A DNA stretch of 64,000 nt from the NCBI GenBank assembly GCA_030540405.1, contig JAUNWH010000002.1, forward strand, positions 1 to 64,000, given 5' to 3'. Positions 14,930 through 23,344 of this stretch are shown here, one piece after another. The first letter of the stretch is position 1; the number at the start of each line of letters is the position of its first letter. The notes under the pieces were generated by a model. The model searched no databases and was not told the DNA's origin. It worked only from the letters and a program-made list of their open reading frames with translations. This DNA is from Spirochaetales bacterium. Lineage in GTDB: Bacteria > Spirochaetota > Spirochaetia > Treponematales > Treponemataceae. The position numbers and the translations under genes are program-made.

Positions 14930-16843
14930 ATGAATCTTTTATCTGTGAATAACCTTGCAAAAATCGGACGTGAAAAGCCTTTGTTTACAGGAGTAACGTT
15001 CGGCTTAAACGAAGGAGACAAGGCGGCTCTTATAGGACGCAACGGAACTGGAAAATCAACTTTGCTGAACACGATTGCAGGTCTGCTTTCCCCGGATGAA
15101 GGAACTGTTGTTCTAAACAAAGAGGCCGGCGTTTCTTTTCTTGCCCAGAATCCCTTGTACAGCAAGGACGACACAATTAAAAGCCATATTTTCAAATTTC
15201 AAAGTCCCAAGCTCAAGACAATCCGTGAATACGAAGAAGCCTGCGATGAGCTTCAAAAAACAAACTCGCAGCAAGCCCAGCAAAAATTCAACACGCTGAA
15301 TGAAAAAATGCAAAAAGACAACCTTTGGAACTATGAGTCCCAAATAAAGTCCATTCTTACCACGCTTGGAATAAATGACCTTAGCCGCAAAATGGGTGAA
15401 CTTTCAGGCGGAATGATAAAGAAAGTTGCGCTTGCACAAGTTCTTGTTGAAGACACAAAGCTGCTTCTTTTGGATGAGCCTACAAACCATCTGGATATTT
15501 CTACAATATTGTGGCTTCAAAATTATCTTGCCGAAACAAAAAGATCAGTTCTTATGGTAACTCACGACCGCTACTTTTTGGACGCAGTTTGCAACAACAT
15601 CTATGAGCTTGCACGCAACAAGATAAAACTTTACACAGGCAATTATTCAACTTACCTTGAAAAAAAGCAGACAGAATCCCAGATTGAAGCAAACACAGAA
15701 CGCCGAATTGAATCAGTTTTGCGCTTTGAACGCGACTGGCTTATGAGAGGACCTTGCGCGCGCGGAACAAAGGCAAAGGCAAGAATTCAGCGGGACCAGG
15801 CTTTAATAAACCGCGAAAAATTTTCCACAGACAAAGGCTTTACTTTTGAAGTTGAAGGCAGAAGGCTCGGCGGAAAAATTCTGGAGCTTCATAAAATCAC
15901 AAAAAATTTTCAAAAAGGATTCGCTTCTTCGGGCAAAAGCGGCGTTGAAAAGTCTTTTCCAGTTCTTAAAGACTTTAGCTACAATTTCAACAAGGGCGAA
16001 AAAATCGGAGTGTTCGGCGGCAACGGCTCTGGAAAAACTACGCTTTTAAATATAATCACGCAGAAAATCCAGCCAGATTCCGGCGAAGTTGTAAAAGGAG
16101 AAAACACTTCGATTGCGTACTACGAGCAGAATCCGCATTTTGAAAACACGGAGCTTACAGTCCTTGAATACATAAAGGAAGCGGCAGACGTTATGAAAAT
16201 GAATGACGGCACTGTTTTAAGCGCGCCTCTTTTCCTTGAGCAGTTCGGCTTTGAAGGAAAAATTCAATATTCGCCAGTGGGAACTTTGAGCGGCGGAGAG
16301 CGCAAGCGGCTTTATCTTGTGCGTCTTTTAATCAGCAATCCGAATTTTTTAATTCTGGACGAGCCTACAAACGACTTTGATATTTTTACAATGAATATCC
16401 TTGAGCAGTTTTTGCTTTCGTTCAAGGGCTGCCTTTTAGTTGTAAGCCACGACCGTTACTTTATGGACAAAATCTGCGACACAATGTTTATAATGGAAAA
16501 CGACGGAAGCGTTTCCGGCTTTGTTGGAAAATGCTCGGAATATCTTGAGCTTCAGCAGGAACAAAGCGCGCAGCAAAAATCAGAATCCAAGCAGGAAGAA
16601 AAACAGGAAAAAGCTCCAGTCCATCAGAAAAAAAACAAGATGTCGTTCAAGGAAAAAAAGGAATTCGAGCAACTTGAGCAGCGCATATTTGAGCTTGAAG
16701 ACAAAAAGCCGGAGCTTGAAAAACTTATGGCTTGCCCTGACTATGAAAAGTCCTCAAAGGCCGGAAAAGAATATGCAGACCTAGAAAAAGAGCTTGAAGT
16801 AGCATACACAAGATGGGAAGAGCTTTCCGCGCTTGAAATGTAA
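14930..16843 (+). CDS. ABC-F family ATPase (Uup/EttA-like translation factor)
   Basis: 637 residues, two ABC ATPase domains in one chain and no membrane segments, as in ABC-F proteins that act on ribosomes. Domain 1: Walker A GRNGTGKST (about 36-44), signature LSGGMIKKVALAQ, Walker B LLLLDEPTNHLD. Domain 2: Walker A GGNGSGKTT (about 363-371), signature LSGGERKRL, Walker B FLILDEPTNDFD. A linker and a Lys/Glu-rich coiled coil at the C terminus (about 545-637) point to the Uup-like branch. Start chosen at 14930 (MNLLSVNNLAK), which coincides with the predicted transcript start; the TTG at 14894 is the -35 box. Followed after 33 nt by the sirtuin gene. Confidence 0.92.
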   Translation: MNLLSVNNLAKIGREKPLFTGVTFGLNEGDKAALIGRNGTGKSTLLNTIAGLLSPDEGTVVLNKEAGVSFLAQNPLYSKDDTIKSHIFKFQSPKLKTIREYEEACDELQKTNSQQAQQKFNTLNEKMQKDNLWNYESQIKSILTTLGINDLSRKMGELSGGMIKKVALAQVLVEDTKLLLLDEPTNHLDISTILWLQNYLAETKRSVLMVTHDRYFLDAVCNNIYELARNKIKLYTGNYSTYLEKKQTESQIEANTERRIESVLRFERDWLMRGPCARGTKAKARIQRDQALINREKFSTDKGFTFEVEGRRLGGKILELHKITKNFQKGFASSGKSGVEKSFPVLKDFSYNFNKGEKIGVFGGNGSGKTTLLNIITQKIQPDSGEVVKGENTSIAYYEQNPHFENTELTVLEYIKEAADVMKMNDGTVLSAPLFLEQFGFEGKIQYSPVGTLSGGERKRLYLVRLLISNPNFLILDEPTNDFDIFTMNILEQFLLSFKGCLLVVSHDRYFMDKICDTMFIMENDGSVSGFVGKCSEYLELQQEQSAQQKSESKQEEKQEKAPVHQKKNKMSFKEKKEFEQLEQRIFELEDKKPELEKLMACPDYEKSSKAGKEYADLEKELEVAYTRWEELSALEM

Positions 16844-16876
16844 ACGGAGGCTAAAATAATTACGGAGGCATTTTTT

Positions 16877-17605
16877 ATGGAAGAAAAAATTGAGCAGTTA
16901 AAACAGCTTGTAGAAAAATCCCAGAGAATTGTATTTTTCGGAGGGGCTGGAGTCAGCACAGAAAGCGGCATTCCAGACTTTAGAAGTGTTGACGGGCTTT
17001 ACAATCAAAAGTGGGCTTATCCGCCTGAAACAATATTAAGCGCGACTTTCTTTCATTCAAATCCAAAGGAATTCTATAGGTTCTACCGGGAAAAACTTCT
17101 TGTAACTGGAATAAAGCCGAACATTACGCACTTTAAGCTTGCGGAACTTGAAAAGCAGGGAAAGCTTCTGGCAGTTGTAACTCAAAATATTGACGGACTT
17201 CATCAGGCGGCAGGAAGCAAAAAAGTTTTTGAGCTGCACGGAAGCGTTCTTAGAAACTACTGCACAAAATGCGGCGCATTTTACGATGAAAAATATATTG
17301 CCTCGCATTCAGACCAAGACGGACTTCCCCTGTGTGAAAAATGCGGCTCACTTATAAAGCCGGACGTTGTTCTGTACGAAGAATCGCTAAAGGATGAAGT
17401 TGTAAGCGGCGCAATAAAGGCAATAGGAAGCGCGGACCTTTTGATTATCGGGGGAACATCTCTCACCGTTTACCCGGCGGCAGGAATGATTCATTACTTC
17501 CGCGGAGAAAATATTGTGCTTATAAACCGCGACCCGACTCCAAGCGACGGAATTGCAAGCCTCGTTCTGCACGAAAGCCTTGGAAATATTTTTTCAAAAT
17601 TGTAA
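16877..17605 (+). CDS. cobB: NAD-dependent protein deacylase, sirtuin family
   Basis: 242 residues. Removes acetyl or acyl groups from protein lysines using NAD+. Seen: NAD-binding GGAGVSTESGIPDFRS (about 22-37), TQNIDGLHQAAG (about 101-112), the catalytic histidine in FELHGS (about 120), a zinc site with CTKC (about 129-132) and CEKC (about 154-157), and GTSLTVYPA (about 190-198). GGAGG at about 16864 fixes the start. It probably shares the ABC-F transcript and converges with the gene at 17607, whose stop is one base away. Confidence 0.95.
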   Translation: MEEKIEQLKQLVEKSQRIVFFGGAGVSTESGIPDFRSVDGLYNQKWAYPPETILSATFFHSNPKEFYRFYREKLLVTGIKPNITHFKLAELEKQGKLLAVVTQNIDGLHQAAGSKKVFELHGSVLRNYCTKCGAFYDEKYIASHSDQDGLPLCEKCGSLIKPDVVLYEESLKDEVVSGAIKAIGSADLLIIGGTSLTVYPAAGMIHYFRGENIVLINRDPTPSDGIASLVLHESLGNIFSKL

Positions 17606-17606
17606 T

Positions 17607-17963
17607 TTACTTTAACGCCATTCTTTGCGCCAGAACTGTTTTTAGGGAAGCGAGCGTTTCTTTTACTGCGGACTCATTGCTTCCTAAAAGGACTGAATCA
17701 CAGGCGGAACTTACGGCTGTAATGTTTCCAAGGATGTCCTGCTCAAGCTTTGCAGAAAAAATTTCAGAAGAGCCGGCTATTTTTTTTGCTTCCTCGGCAA
17801 GGTCCGCTATCTGTTTTTTTTCTTCATCAAACTGGCTATTTAAATTTTGCGATTTCTGCACAAGAAGATTCATTGATAAATTTATTCTGTCCAGCAAACC
17901 GGAGTTTTCATTTTTCTTTCCAGACTTCTGAAAAAGCCTCTTCATAAAATCTGTAATTTTCAT
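17607..17963 (-). CDS. Hypothetical helical protein, 118 residues
   Basis: Not recognised. Predicted all-helical from composition (long Ala/Glu/Lys/Ser stretches such as DEEKKQIADLAEEAKKIAGS), soluble, with a basic N terminus KITDFMKRLFQKSGKK that could bind a membrane or nucleic acid. The length and pattern would suit a coiled-coil accessory protein. Start at 17963 follows a promoter directly without a ribosome site. Confidence 0.6.
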   Translation of the reverse strand: MKITDFMKRLFQKSGKKNENSGLLDRINLSMNLLVQKSQNLNSQFDEEKKQIADLAEEAKKIAGSSEIFSAKLEQDILGNITAVSSACDSVLLGSNESAVKETLASLKTVLAQRMALK

Positions 17964-17971
17964 AGTTAAAC

Positions 17972-18000
17972 ATTATCTCTGATTTGCAAAAATATGGCAA
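17972..18000 (-). promoter_or_regulatory. Promoter of the 118-residue gene, leaderless geometry
   Basis: Leftward TTGCCA (18000-17995), 17-nt spacer, GATAAT (17977-17972), 8 nt to ATG 17963. Confidence 0.55.
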
Positions 18001-18024
18001 TACAAACCTTGCGCTCAAAAAGTC

Positions 18025-18052
18025 TTGACCTTGCAATTCCATGAACTATAAA
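18025..18052 (+). promoter_or_regulatory. folA promoter
   Basis: TTGACC (18025-18030), 16-nt spacer, TATAAA (18047-18052), about 24 nt before the start codon. Confidence 0.5.
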
Positions 18053-18076
18053 CTAAGGCAAAAGGTCTGATAAAAA

Positions 18077-18652
18077 ATGAATGCAATTTACGCCGCCGGG
18101 CTTAACGGAGAATTTGCGCTAGAAGACGGAACGCTTCCCTGGAAAAAAAACTCTTCGCTTCAAAAAGAATGCAAGGAAGACATGGATTTCTTTAAGCAAA
18201 TGACCACAAAAAAAGCCGTCATAATGGGATTCAATACATTTAAGACTCTGCCCTTTCCGCTTAAAAACAGGCTGAACATTGTAGTAAAAAGAAACGCCGC
18301 CACGCAAAAAATAGAACGCACAGACAATGAATTTTTCTTTTTTTCTTCTATAAAAAAAGCTTTAAATGCGCTGGATTTTCTTTGCCCAGACGATATTTTT
18401 TTAATCGGCGGAAAAAAACTTTTTGCAGAAACATTCAGCAATAATCTTGTGGACGGCATTGTTTACGAAACAATTTTTTGCAAGGACTTTCCAGACGCCA
18501 AAGTTTTTATAAAACGTCCGGAAAATTTCACTCTGATAAATTCAATGAAAAGCGGAATTCTTGTTTTTAATCAGTACAGAAATCTGGAAGCTCCAAAGGA
18601 TCAATTCCAAAACGGCTTGCAAAATCCCTGGCTTTCCAAGCGTTCATTATAA
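18077..18652 (+). CDS. folA: Dihydrofolate reductase
   Basis: Reduces dihydrofolate to tetrahydrofolate with NADPH. Seen: N-terminal NAIYAAGLNGEFA, DGTLPWKKN (substrate loop), EDMDFFKQMTTKKAVIMG with the acidic active-site residue, TLPFPLKNRLNIVV (NADPH-binding), and DDIFLIGGKKLFAE. At 191 residues it is about 30 longer than typical; the extra tail after SGILVFNQYRN (EAPKDQFQNGLQNPWLSKRS) lies wholly in the 86-nt overlap with the oppositely oriented PHP gene. The natural stop may therefore have been lost. A weak AAAGGT box precedes the start. Confidence 0.9.
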   Translation: MNAIYAAGLNGEFALEDGTLPWKKNSSLQKECKEDMDFFKQMTTKKAVIMGFNTFKTLPFPLKNRLNIVVKRNAATQKIERTDNEFFFFSSIKKALNALDFLCPDDIFLIGGKKLFAETFSNNLVDGIVYETIFCKDFPDAKVFIKRPENFTLINSMKSGILVFNQYRNLEAPKDQFQNGLQNPWLSKRSL

Positions 18653-19361
18653 CATCCTGAGGATTGTGCGCATCGGAATTGCAAATTACACGGACATTTG
18701 TAAGGGAAGCCATTTCCCAGAACTCTACAAACGGATAAGGATAACGCATTCCACGCTTTGTATGATTCGGAGTTCTTGTTATTCCAAGTCCGTTTATTTC
18801 AATAGGCAAATCCAAATCAGAAGCAGCATCCAAAATTGCCTGGCTGCAAGCCTTTGACTGGTCATCCCATTCTTTATAGCCTGCCATGAACAAATCCGGA
18901 TGGGCAAGAAATGCAAAATATCCGCTTCGCATTCCTTCTATTGTCTGGTCAATATATTTATTTAAAAGCGAAGGGCTTTCAACATCGGGAATATAAATAT
19001 GGCTTGAACCGTCTGTAACCCAGTGTGAGCCAAGAACTAGATAGTCCGCGCCAAAGTTCGCCTTAAGCTCATCATACCAGCCAGAATATGATTCTTCCCA
19101 TTCGCATTCATATCCTTGATAAATAGGAAACGCCGCAGCTTCCTTTGCCTCTTCAATCCATTCGCTGTATTCAGAAGCCTCTTTTGTTGTCATTCTTATT
19201 TCCGGCCAGTAGTCAAAAAAATCTTCCGGATATGGGCAATGGTCAGAAAATCCCAAAGCAGTGCAGCCTTCCAGCATAGCCTGATTAACATAATCAACCG
19301 GCTGTCCTTTTGCATGATGGCAAAGCTCTGTATGCGTATGAAAGTTAGAAATTGATTTCAT
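18567..19361 (-). CDS. PHP-domain phosphoesterase, histidinol-phosphatase-like
   Basis: 264 residues with the metal-binding PHP motifs in order: FHTHTELCHHAKG (residues 7-19), GFSDHCPYP (about 37-45), GYECEWEE (about 82-89), VLGSHW (about 108-113), FAFLAHPDLF (about 149-158), INGLGI, and NSDAHNP (about 228-234). These match the HisK-type histidinol-phosphatase branch of the PHP family, which removes phosphate from histidinol phosphate. With no other his genes nearby, a different phosphoester is possible. It overlaps folA tail to tail. The start at 19361 lies 9 nt after a -10 box. Confidence 0.85.
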   Translation of the reverse strand: MKSISNFHTHTELCHHAKGQPVDYVNQAMLEGCTALGFSDHCPYPEDFFDYWPEIRMTTKEASEYSEWIEEAKEAAAFPIYQGYECEWEESYSGWYDELKANFGADYLVLGSHWVTDGSSHIYIPDVESPSLLNKYIDQTIEGMRSGYFAFLAHPDLFMAGYKEWDDQSKACSQAILDAASDLDLPIEINGLGITRTPNHTKRGMRYPYPFVEFWEMASLTNVRVICNSDAHNPQDVIMNAWKARDFASRFGIDPLELPDFCTD

Positions 19362-19370
19362 ATATGTTTG

Positions 19371-19399
19371 ATTTTAGTAAAAAAGAAGACTTATGTTAA
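19371..19399 (-). promoter_or_regulatory. Promoter of the PHP gene, very short leader
   Basis: Leftward TTAACA (19399-19394), 17-nt spacer, TAAAAT (19376-19371), 9 nt to ATG 19361, without a Shine-Dalgarno sequence. Confidence 0.5.
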
Positions 19400-19404
19400 G
19401 GGCA

Positions 19405-19435
19405 TAAAAAATCCCCTCCAGTTTCCTAGAGGGGA
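19405..19435 (-). terminator. Terminator of ppdK
   Basis: On the minus strand TCCCCTC (19435-19429) pairs with GAGGGGA (19418-19412) and is followed by a T-run (19411-19405). Confidence 0.8.
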
Positions 19436-19468
19436 AGTTAGCATTTAGCCGCTAAACATCAATGAAAA

Positions 19469-22366
19469 TTATTTCTTTGTTGTTTTTTTAGCAGGAGCTT
19501 TTTTTGCTGGTGCTTTTGCAGCTGGCTTCTTTGCTGTTGACTTTGCAGCCGGCTTTTTAGCAGGAGCTTTCTTTGCTGGTGCTTTTGCAGCTGGTTTCTT
19601 TGCTGTTGAAGTCTTTTTTTCTGCTACTGCTTTCTTTGCAGCTGGCTTTTTTGCTGGTGCCTTTGCAGCTTTTGCAGCGGCAAGAGCTTTAATAACAGCC
19701 TGTGCACCGGCAAGGCGTGCAGCTGGTACACGGAATGGTGAGCAAGAAACGTAGTTAAGACCAAGCTTGTAGCAAAGAGCGATTGAATCTGGGTCTCCAC
19801 CATGCTCTCCACAGATTCCAAGGTGAAGGTCAGATTTTACTGAGCGTCCCTTAGCTTCTGCAATTTCCATAAGAGCGCCTGGTCCGTCTGGATCAAGAGT
19901 CTTGAATGGATCTTTTTCGAGAATCTTCTGGTCAAGGTAAGAATCAATGAACTTGCCATAGTCATCGCGGCTGAAGCCGAATGTTGTCTGTGTAAGGTCG
20001 TTTGTACCGAATGAGAAGAAGTCTGCATACTGAGCAATCTGGTCTGCTGTGCAAGCTGCGCGTGGGAATTCAATCATAGAACCAATCTGGAACTTGAGGT
20101 TTGTTCCCTTTGCTTCGTTTACTTTTGCAATTACAGCTTCTGCCTGTGCGCGGATCTGCTTAAGTTCGTTTACAGAAGTTACGTTAGGAATCATAATGCG
20201 AACATCATGTGCAATTCCGTCCTTTTCTGCGTGTGCAGTTGCCAAAGCGATTGCTTCAACCTGCATTTCGTAGATTTCAGGATATGTGATTGCAAGACGG
20301 CATCCGCGGTGTCCAAGCATAGGGTTGTGCTCGTTAAGGTCAGCGAACTTTGCCTTGATTGTTGCAACAGAAACTCCGAGTTTAGAAGCAAGTGCCTGAG
20401 CTTCAACATCTGTAGCAGCCTGAATGAATTCGTTAAGAGGCGGGTCAAGAAGACGGATTGTAACAGCGCGTCCACCCATTGTCTTGATGATTCCGTAGAA
20501 ATCTTTTTCCTGAAGTGGAAGAATCTTTGCAAGGTTTTCTTTGCGTGCTTCTGTGTTTTCAGAAATAATCATCTTCTGGAATGAAGAAAGCTTTGGCTCT
20601 TCAAAGAACATGTGCTCTGTGCGGCAAAGACCAATTCCGTTTGCGCCAAACTTGAATGCCTGTGGAGCTTCATTCTGCTCTGCGTTTGCAAGAACATCGA
20701 ATCCCTTTACAGTTTTTCCAGAAGCTGTCTTGCGTACAGACTTTGCGCGGATTTCATCAGCCCAGCCAAGGAATGTTTCAAGGTCGCCAGAAACTTTTGC
20801 TTCTTCTACAGGGATAAGACCTGCGTAAACTTTACCAGTTGAACCGTCAATAGAAATATTGTCGCCCTTCTTGAAAGTCTTATCGCCAATCTTTACTGTT
20901 TCTTTGTCTACGAATACAACTGCCGCGCATCCGCAAACACAAGGAGTTCCCATACCACGGGCAACAACAGCAGCGTGTGATGTGCGTCCGCCTGTAGATG
21001 TCAAGATTCCTTCTGCAACGTACATACCTGCAATGTCATCAGGAGATGTCTCTTTGCGAACGAGCATTACTTTCTTTCCAGCCTTGTTCCATTCAACAGC
21101 TTCATCTGCTGTGAATACAATCTGTCCAGCTCCGGCTCCAGGAGATGCGTTAAGAGCCTCTGCGATTGGCGCTGCGGCTTTAAGAGCTTTTGGCTCAAAC
21201 TGCGGGTGAAGAAGCTGGTCAAGCTGATCTGGCTTTACGCGGAGAAGAGCCTGCTCTTTTGTGATGAGTTTTTCTGCAACCATGTCAACTGCCATCTTAA
21301 CAGCTGCCGGTCCTGTGCGTTTTCCGTTGCGGCACTGGAGCATATAGAGAGTTCCTTCCTGAACTGTGAACTCCATATCCTGCATATCGTGATAGTGCTT
21401 TTCAAGGCGAGCGCGGATTTTGCAAAGCTGATCGTAAATCTTTGGATTTGTTTCAGCAAGCTGAGAAAGGTGCTGAGGTGTGCGGATTCCAGCAACAACG
21501 TCTTCACCCTGTGCGTTCATAAGGTATTCACCCATGAATTCGTTAACACCAGTAGAAGGATCACGGCTGAAGCAAACACCAGTTCCTGATGTGTCGCCCA
21601 TGTTTCCGAATACCATTGCCATAACAGTTACGGCTGTGCCTTTGATAACTCTTTCATCAATGTTGTTGAGCTTGCGGTATGTGATAGCACGAGGATTCAT
21701 CCAAGAACCGAATACAGCTCCGATTGCTCCCCACATCTGTTTGTGCGGATCCTGAGGGAAGTCTTCGCCCTTTTCTTTCTTGTACATTGCCTTGTACTTA
21801 GAAACAATTTCCTGAAGTTCTTCTGTTGTAAGATCTGTATCCTGTGTGATTCCGCGGTGAGACTTAACTTCGTCGATGATTTCTTCGAACTTGTCGTGAT
21901 CTACACCCATTGCAACGTTGCCGTACATCTGAATAAAGCGGCGGTATGCATCCCATGCGAAGCGTGGGTTCTGTGTTTTGTTTGCAAGACCAAGAACGGA
22001 ATTGTCGTTAAGACCGAGGTTGAGGATTGTGTCCATCATACCAGGCATAGATTCTGCAGCGCCTGAGCGAACTGAAACAAGAAGCGGATCTTTTGCATCG
22101 CCGAGCTTTTTGCCCATTGACTTTTCAAGCTTTGCAAGATACTTAGCAACTTCTGCATCAAGTCCTGCCGGATACTTTTTGCCTAATTTGTAGTATTCCT
22201 GACAAACATCAATTGAAATTGTGAATCCAGATGGAACAGGAAGGCTCAAAGGTTTCTTTGCCATCTGAGCAAGGTTTGCGCCTTTTCCACCGAGGATTGG
22301 ACGCATTGATTCATCGCCTTCTGCGTCGCCATCACCAAAGTAATAAACATATTTGGTCTTAGCCAT
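19469..22366 (-). CDS. ppdK: Pyruvate, phosphate dikinase with a 70-residue Lys/Ala/Pro tail
   Basis: 965 residues. Interconverts PEP + AMP + PPi and pyruvate + ATP + Pi, central to PPi-linked glycolysis in anaerobes. Seen: N-terminal ATP-grasp domain (FGDGDAEGDESMRPILGGKG; MPGMMDTILNLGLND), the phosphohistidine domain GGRTSHAAVVARGMGTPC (His about 455), and the PEP/pyruvate barrel with GLCRTEHMF, FGTNDLTQ and GICGEHGGD. The catalytic part ends near residue 895 (RVPAARLAGAQAVIKAL). What follows is 70 residues of AKKPAAK/APAKK repeats like eukaryotic histone H1 or bacterial H1-like tails, not part of known PPDKs. The start at 22366 has GGAGG upstream. Confidence 0.95.
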   Translation of the reverse strand: MAKTKYVYYFGDGDAEGDESMRPILGGKGANLAQMAKKPLSLPVPSGFTISIDVCQEYYKLGKKYPAGLDAEVAKYLAKLEKSMGKKLGDAKDPLLVSVRSGAAESMPGMMDTILNLGLNDNSVLGLANKTQNPRFAWDAYRRFIQMYGNVAMGVDHDKFEEIIDEVKSHRGITQDTDLTTEELQEIVSKYKAMYKKEKGEDFPQDPHKQMWGAIGAVFGSWMNPRAITYRKLNNIDERVIKGTAVTVMAMVFGNMGDTSGTGVCFSRDPSTGVNEFMGEYLMNAQGEDVVAGIRTPQHLSQLAETNPKIYDQLCKIRARLEKHYHDMQDMEFTVQEGTLYMLQCRNGKRTGPAAVKMAVDMVAEKLITKEQALLRVKPDQLDQLLHPQFEPKALKAAAPIAEALNASPGAGAGQIVFTADEAVEWNKAGKKVMLVRKETSPDDIAGMYVAEGILTSTGGRTSHAAVVARGMGTPCVCGCAAVVFVDKETVKIGDKTFKKGDNISIDGSTGKVYAGLIPVEEAKVSGDLETFLGWADEIRAKSVRKTASGKTVKGFDVLANAEQNEAPQAFKFGANGIGLCRTEHMFFEEPKLSSFQKMIISENTEARKENLAKILPLQEKDFYGIIKTMGGRAVTIRLLDPPLNEFIQAATDVEAQALASKLGVSVATIKAKFADLNEHNPMLGHRGCRLAITYPEIYEMQVEAIALATAHAEKDGIAHDVRIMIPNVTSVNELKQIRAQAEAVIAKVNEAKGTNLKFQIGSMIEFPRAACTADQIAQYADFFSFGTNDLTQTTFGFSRDDYGKFIDSYLDQKILEKDPFKTLDPDGPGALMEIAEAKGRSVKSDLHLGICGEHGGDPDSIALCYKLGLNYVSCSPFRVPAARLAGAQAVIKALAAAKAAKAPAKKPAAKKAVAEKKTSTAKKPAAKAPAKKAPAKKPAAKSTAKKPAAKAPAKKAPAKKTTKK
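19490..19609 (-). repeat. 69-bp tandem duplication in the ppdK tail
   Basis: AGCAGGAGCTTT...TTTGCTGTTGA occurs at 19490 and again 69 bp (23 codons) later at 19559 with few changes, showing that the basic tail grew by in-frame duplication. Confidence 0.75.
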
Positions 22367-22395
22367 TATGTCCTCCATATATATATGTGAAGAAA

Positions 22396-22424
22396 ATTAT
22401 AATGGTAATTTCTTGTATCGTCAA
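22396..22424 (-). promoter_or_regulatory. ppdK promoter
   Basis: Leftward TTGACG (22424-22419), 17-nt spacer, perfect TATAAT (22401-22396), about 30 nt before the ppdK start. Confidence 0.75.
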
Positions 22425-22557
22425 CAAATGTTTTCAATATCAGCAAGAATTGCAAATTAAAATTTGAATTTTTGAAAGGAAATTCCTTAAAGCAAATCGC
22501 AGAAATGGCAATTTACTAAGCACACAAAAAAAATCCCCATGCCTTTCCAATCCGCGC

Positions 22558-22593
22558 GGAAATTTCACATCCCTAATGTGAGCCAAAATTTCC
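22558..22593. promoter_or_regulatory. Large palindrome upstream of hsp20
   Basis: GGAAATTT (22558-22565) and AAATTTCC (22586-22593) flank CACAT-CCCTA-ATGTG, giving two nested pairs in 36 bp. It sits about 170 bp upstream of the sigma-54-type promoter, the distance typical for binding sites of sigma-54 activators; a terminator-like hairpin is an alternative. The rest of the 476-bp ppdK-hsp20 gap shows nothing recognisable. Confidence 0.45.
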
Positions 22594-22761
22594 CAATTAT
22601 TACCAAATTGATTTTGTCTTCTGCGTCAAAAAAATTCAAATAAAAAGGCAAATTCAACGGCAATAGCACAAATTTTCAAGCAAATATAAAACCAAACACA
22701 GATATTCAGCCTAAAACAAGCAAAAAAGGCATTTCTACAAAAAATTGCTACTTTTTCTTAC

Positions 22762-22778
22762 TTGGCACGTGTTCTGCT
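22762..22778 (+). promoter_or_regulatory. Sigma-54-type (-24/-12) promoter of hsp20
   Basis: TTGGCACGTGTTCTGCT: GG at 22764-22765 and GC at 22776-22777 are separated by exactly 10 nt, and TTGGCACG is a full match to the -24 consensus; CTGCT matches TTGCT at four of five. It lies 77 nt before the hsp20 start. Requires RpoN and an activator, neither encoded here. Confidence 0.65.
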
Positions 22779-22854
22779 ATATATCTAGTGTACAGCTGAA
22801 AGGCAGTACGAAAAAAAATTAAAACAATGCTGTAAAACCAGCGAGGAGATTTAT

Positions 22855-23283
22855 ATGAACGAACTTTCACTTTTAGATTCACTTTTTGGAAATGACGGAT
22901 TTGCATTGCCAAGCTACCGCGAAGCAGCCCTTGCCCCGAAAGTAGATGTTGTGCAGAAAAAAGACAGCTATGTGCTTTCTATGGATTTGCCTGGAAAAAC
23001 TGAAAAAGATGTAGACATAACACTTAAAAACGATGTTCTTACAATTTCTTCTGTTGAAAACGCAAAGTCTGATTCAGGCGAAAAGAAAGAAAAAGTTGAC
23101 GATGTTTACTACATTTTGCGTGAGCGCACAACAAGGCACAGCCAGTTCAAACGTTCATTTACTTTGCCAAAGGACATTGATTCCAACAAAGTGAACGCAA
23201 CATTCAAAAACGGCATTCTTTCTATTGAAATCGGACGCAAGGAAGATTCCACAGAAAAGAAAATTGCAATCAAAAGCGAGTAA
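22855..23283 (+). CDS. Small heat shock protein, Hsp20/alpha-crystallin family
   Basis: 142 residues, the usual size. ATP-independent holdase that binds unfolding proteins in the cytoplasm. The alpha-crystallin domain spans about residues 25-125 (VDVVQKKDSYVLSMDLPGKT, DVDITLKNDVLTIS, FKRSFTLPKDIDSNKVNATF) and includes the conserved FKNGILSIEIGR. GAGGAG precedes the start at 22855. It is a single gene behind a -24/-12 type promoter, which is unusual for this family. Confidence 0.95.
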   Translation: MNELSLLDSLFGNDGFALPSYREAALAPKVDVVQKKDSYVLSMDLPGKTEKDVDITLKNDVLTISSVENAKSDSGEKKEKVDDVYYILRERTTRHSQFKRSFTLPKDIDSNKVNATFKNGILSIEIGRKEDSTEKKIAIKSE

Positions 23284-23312
23284 AAAAAATTAAAAAATTT
23301 TTTTAAAAACTG

Positions 23313-23341
23313 TTGACAAAGAAATTGGAATGATGTATATT
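23313..23341 (+). promoter_or_regulatory. Strong promoter of a small RNA candidate
   Basis: TTGACA (23313-23318), 17-nt spacer, TATATT (23336-23341). No reading frame follows. Confidence 0.75.
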
Positions 23342-23344
23342 CTA

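Noticed and set aside
19469-19681. Separate histone-like gene fused by a sequencing error
   Set aside because: The tail is in one continuous frame with PPDK, without its own start or ribosome site.
19624-22193. Numerous overlapping frames of 60-130 codons on both strands of ppdK
   Set aside because: Shadow frames of a highly expressed gene with strong codon bias; none has a start signal or recognisable domain.
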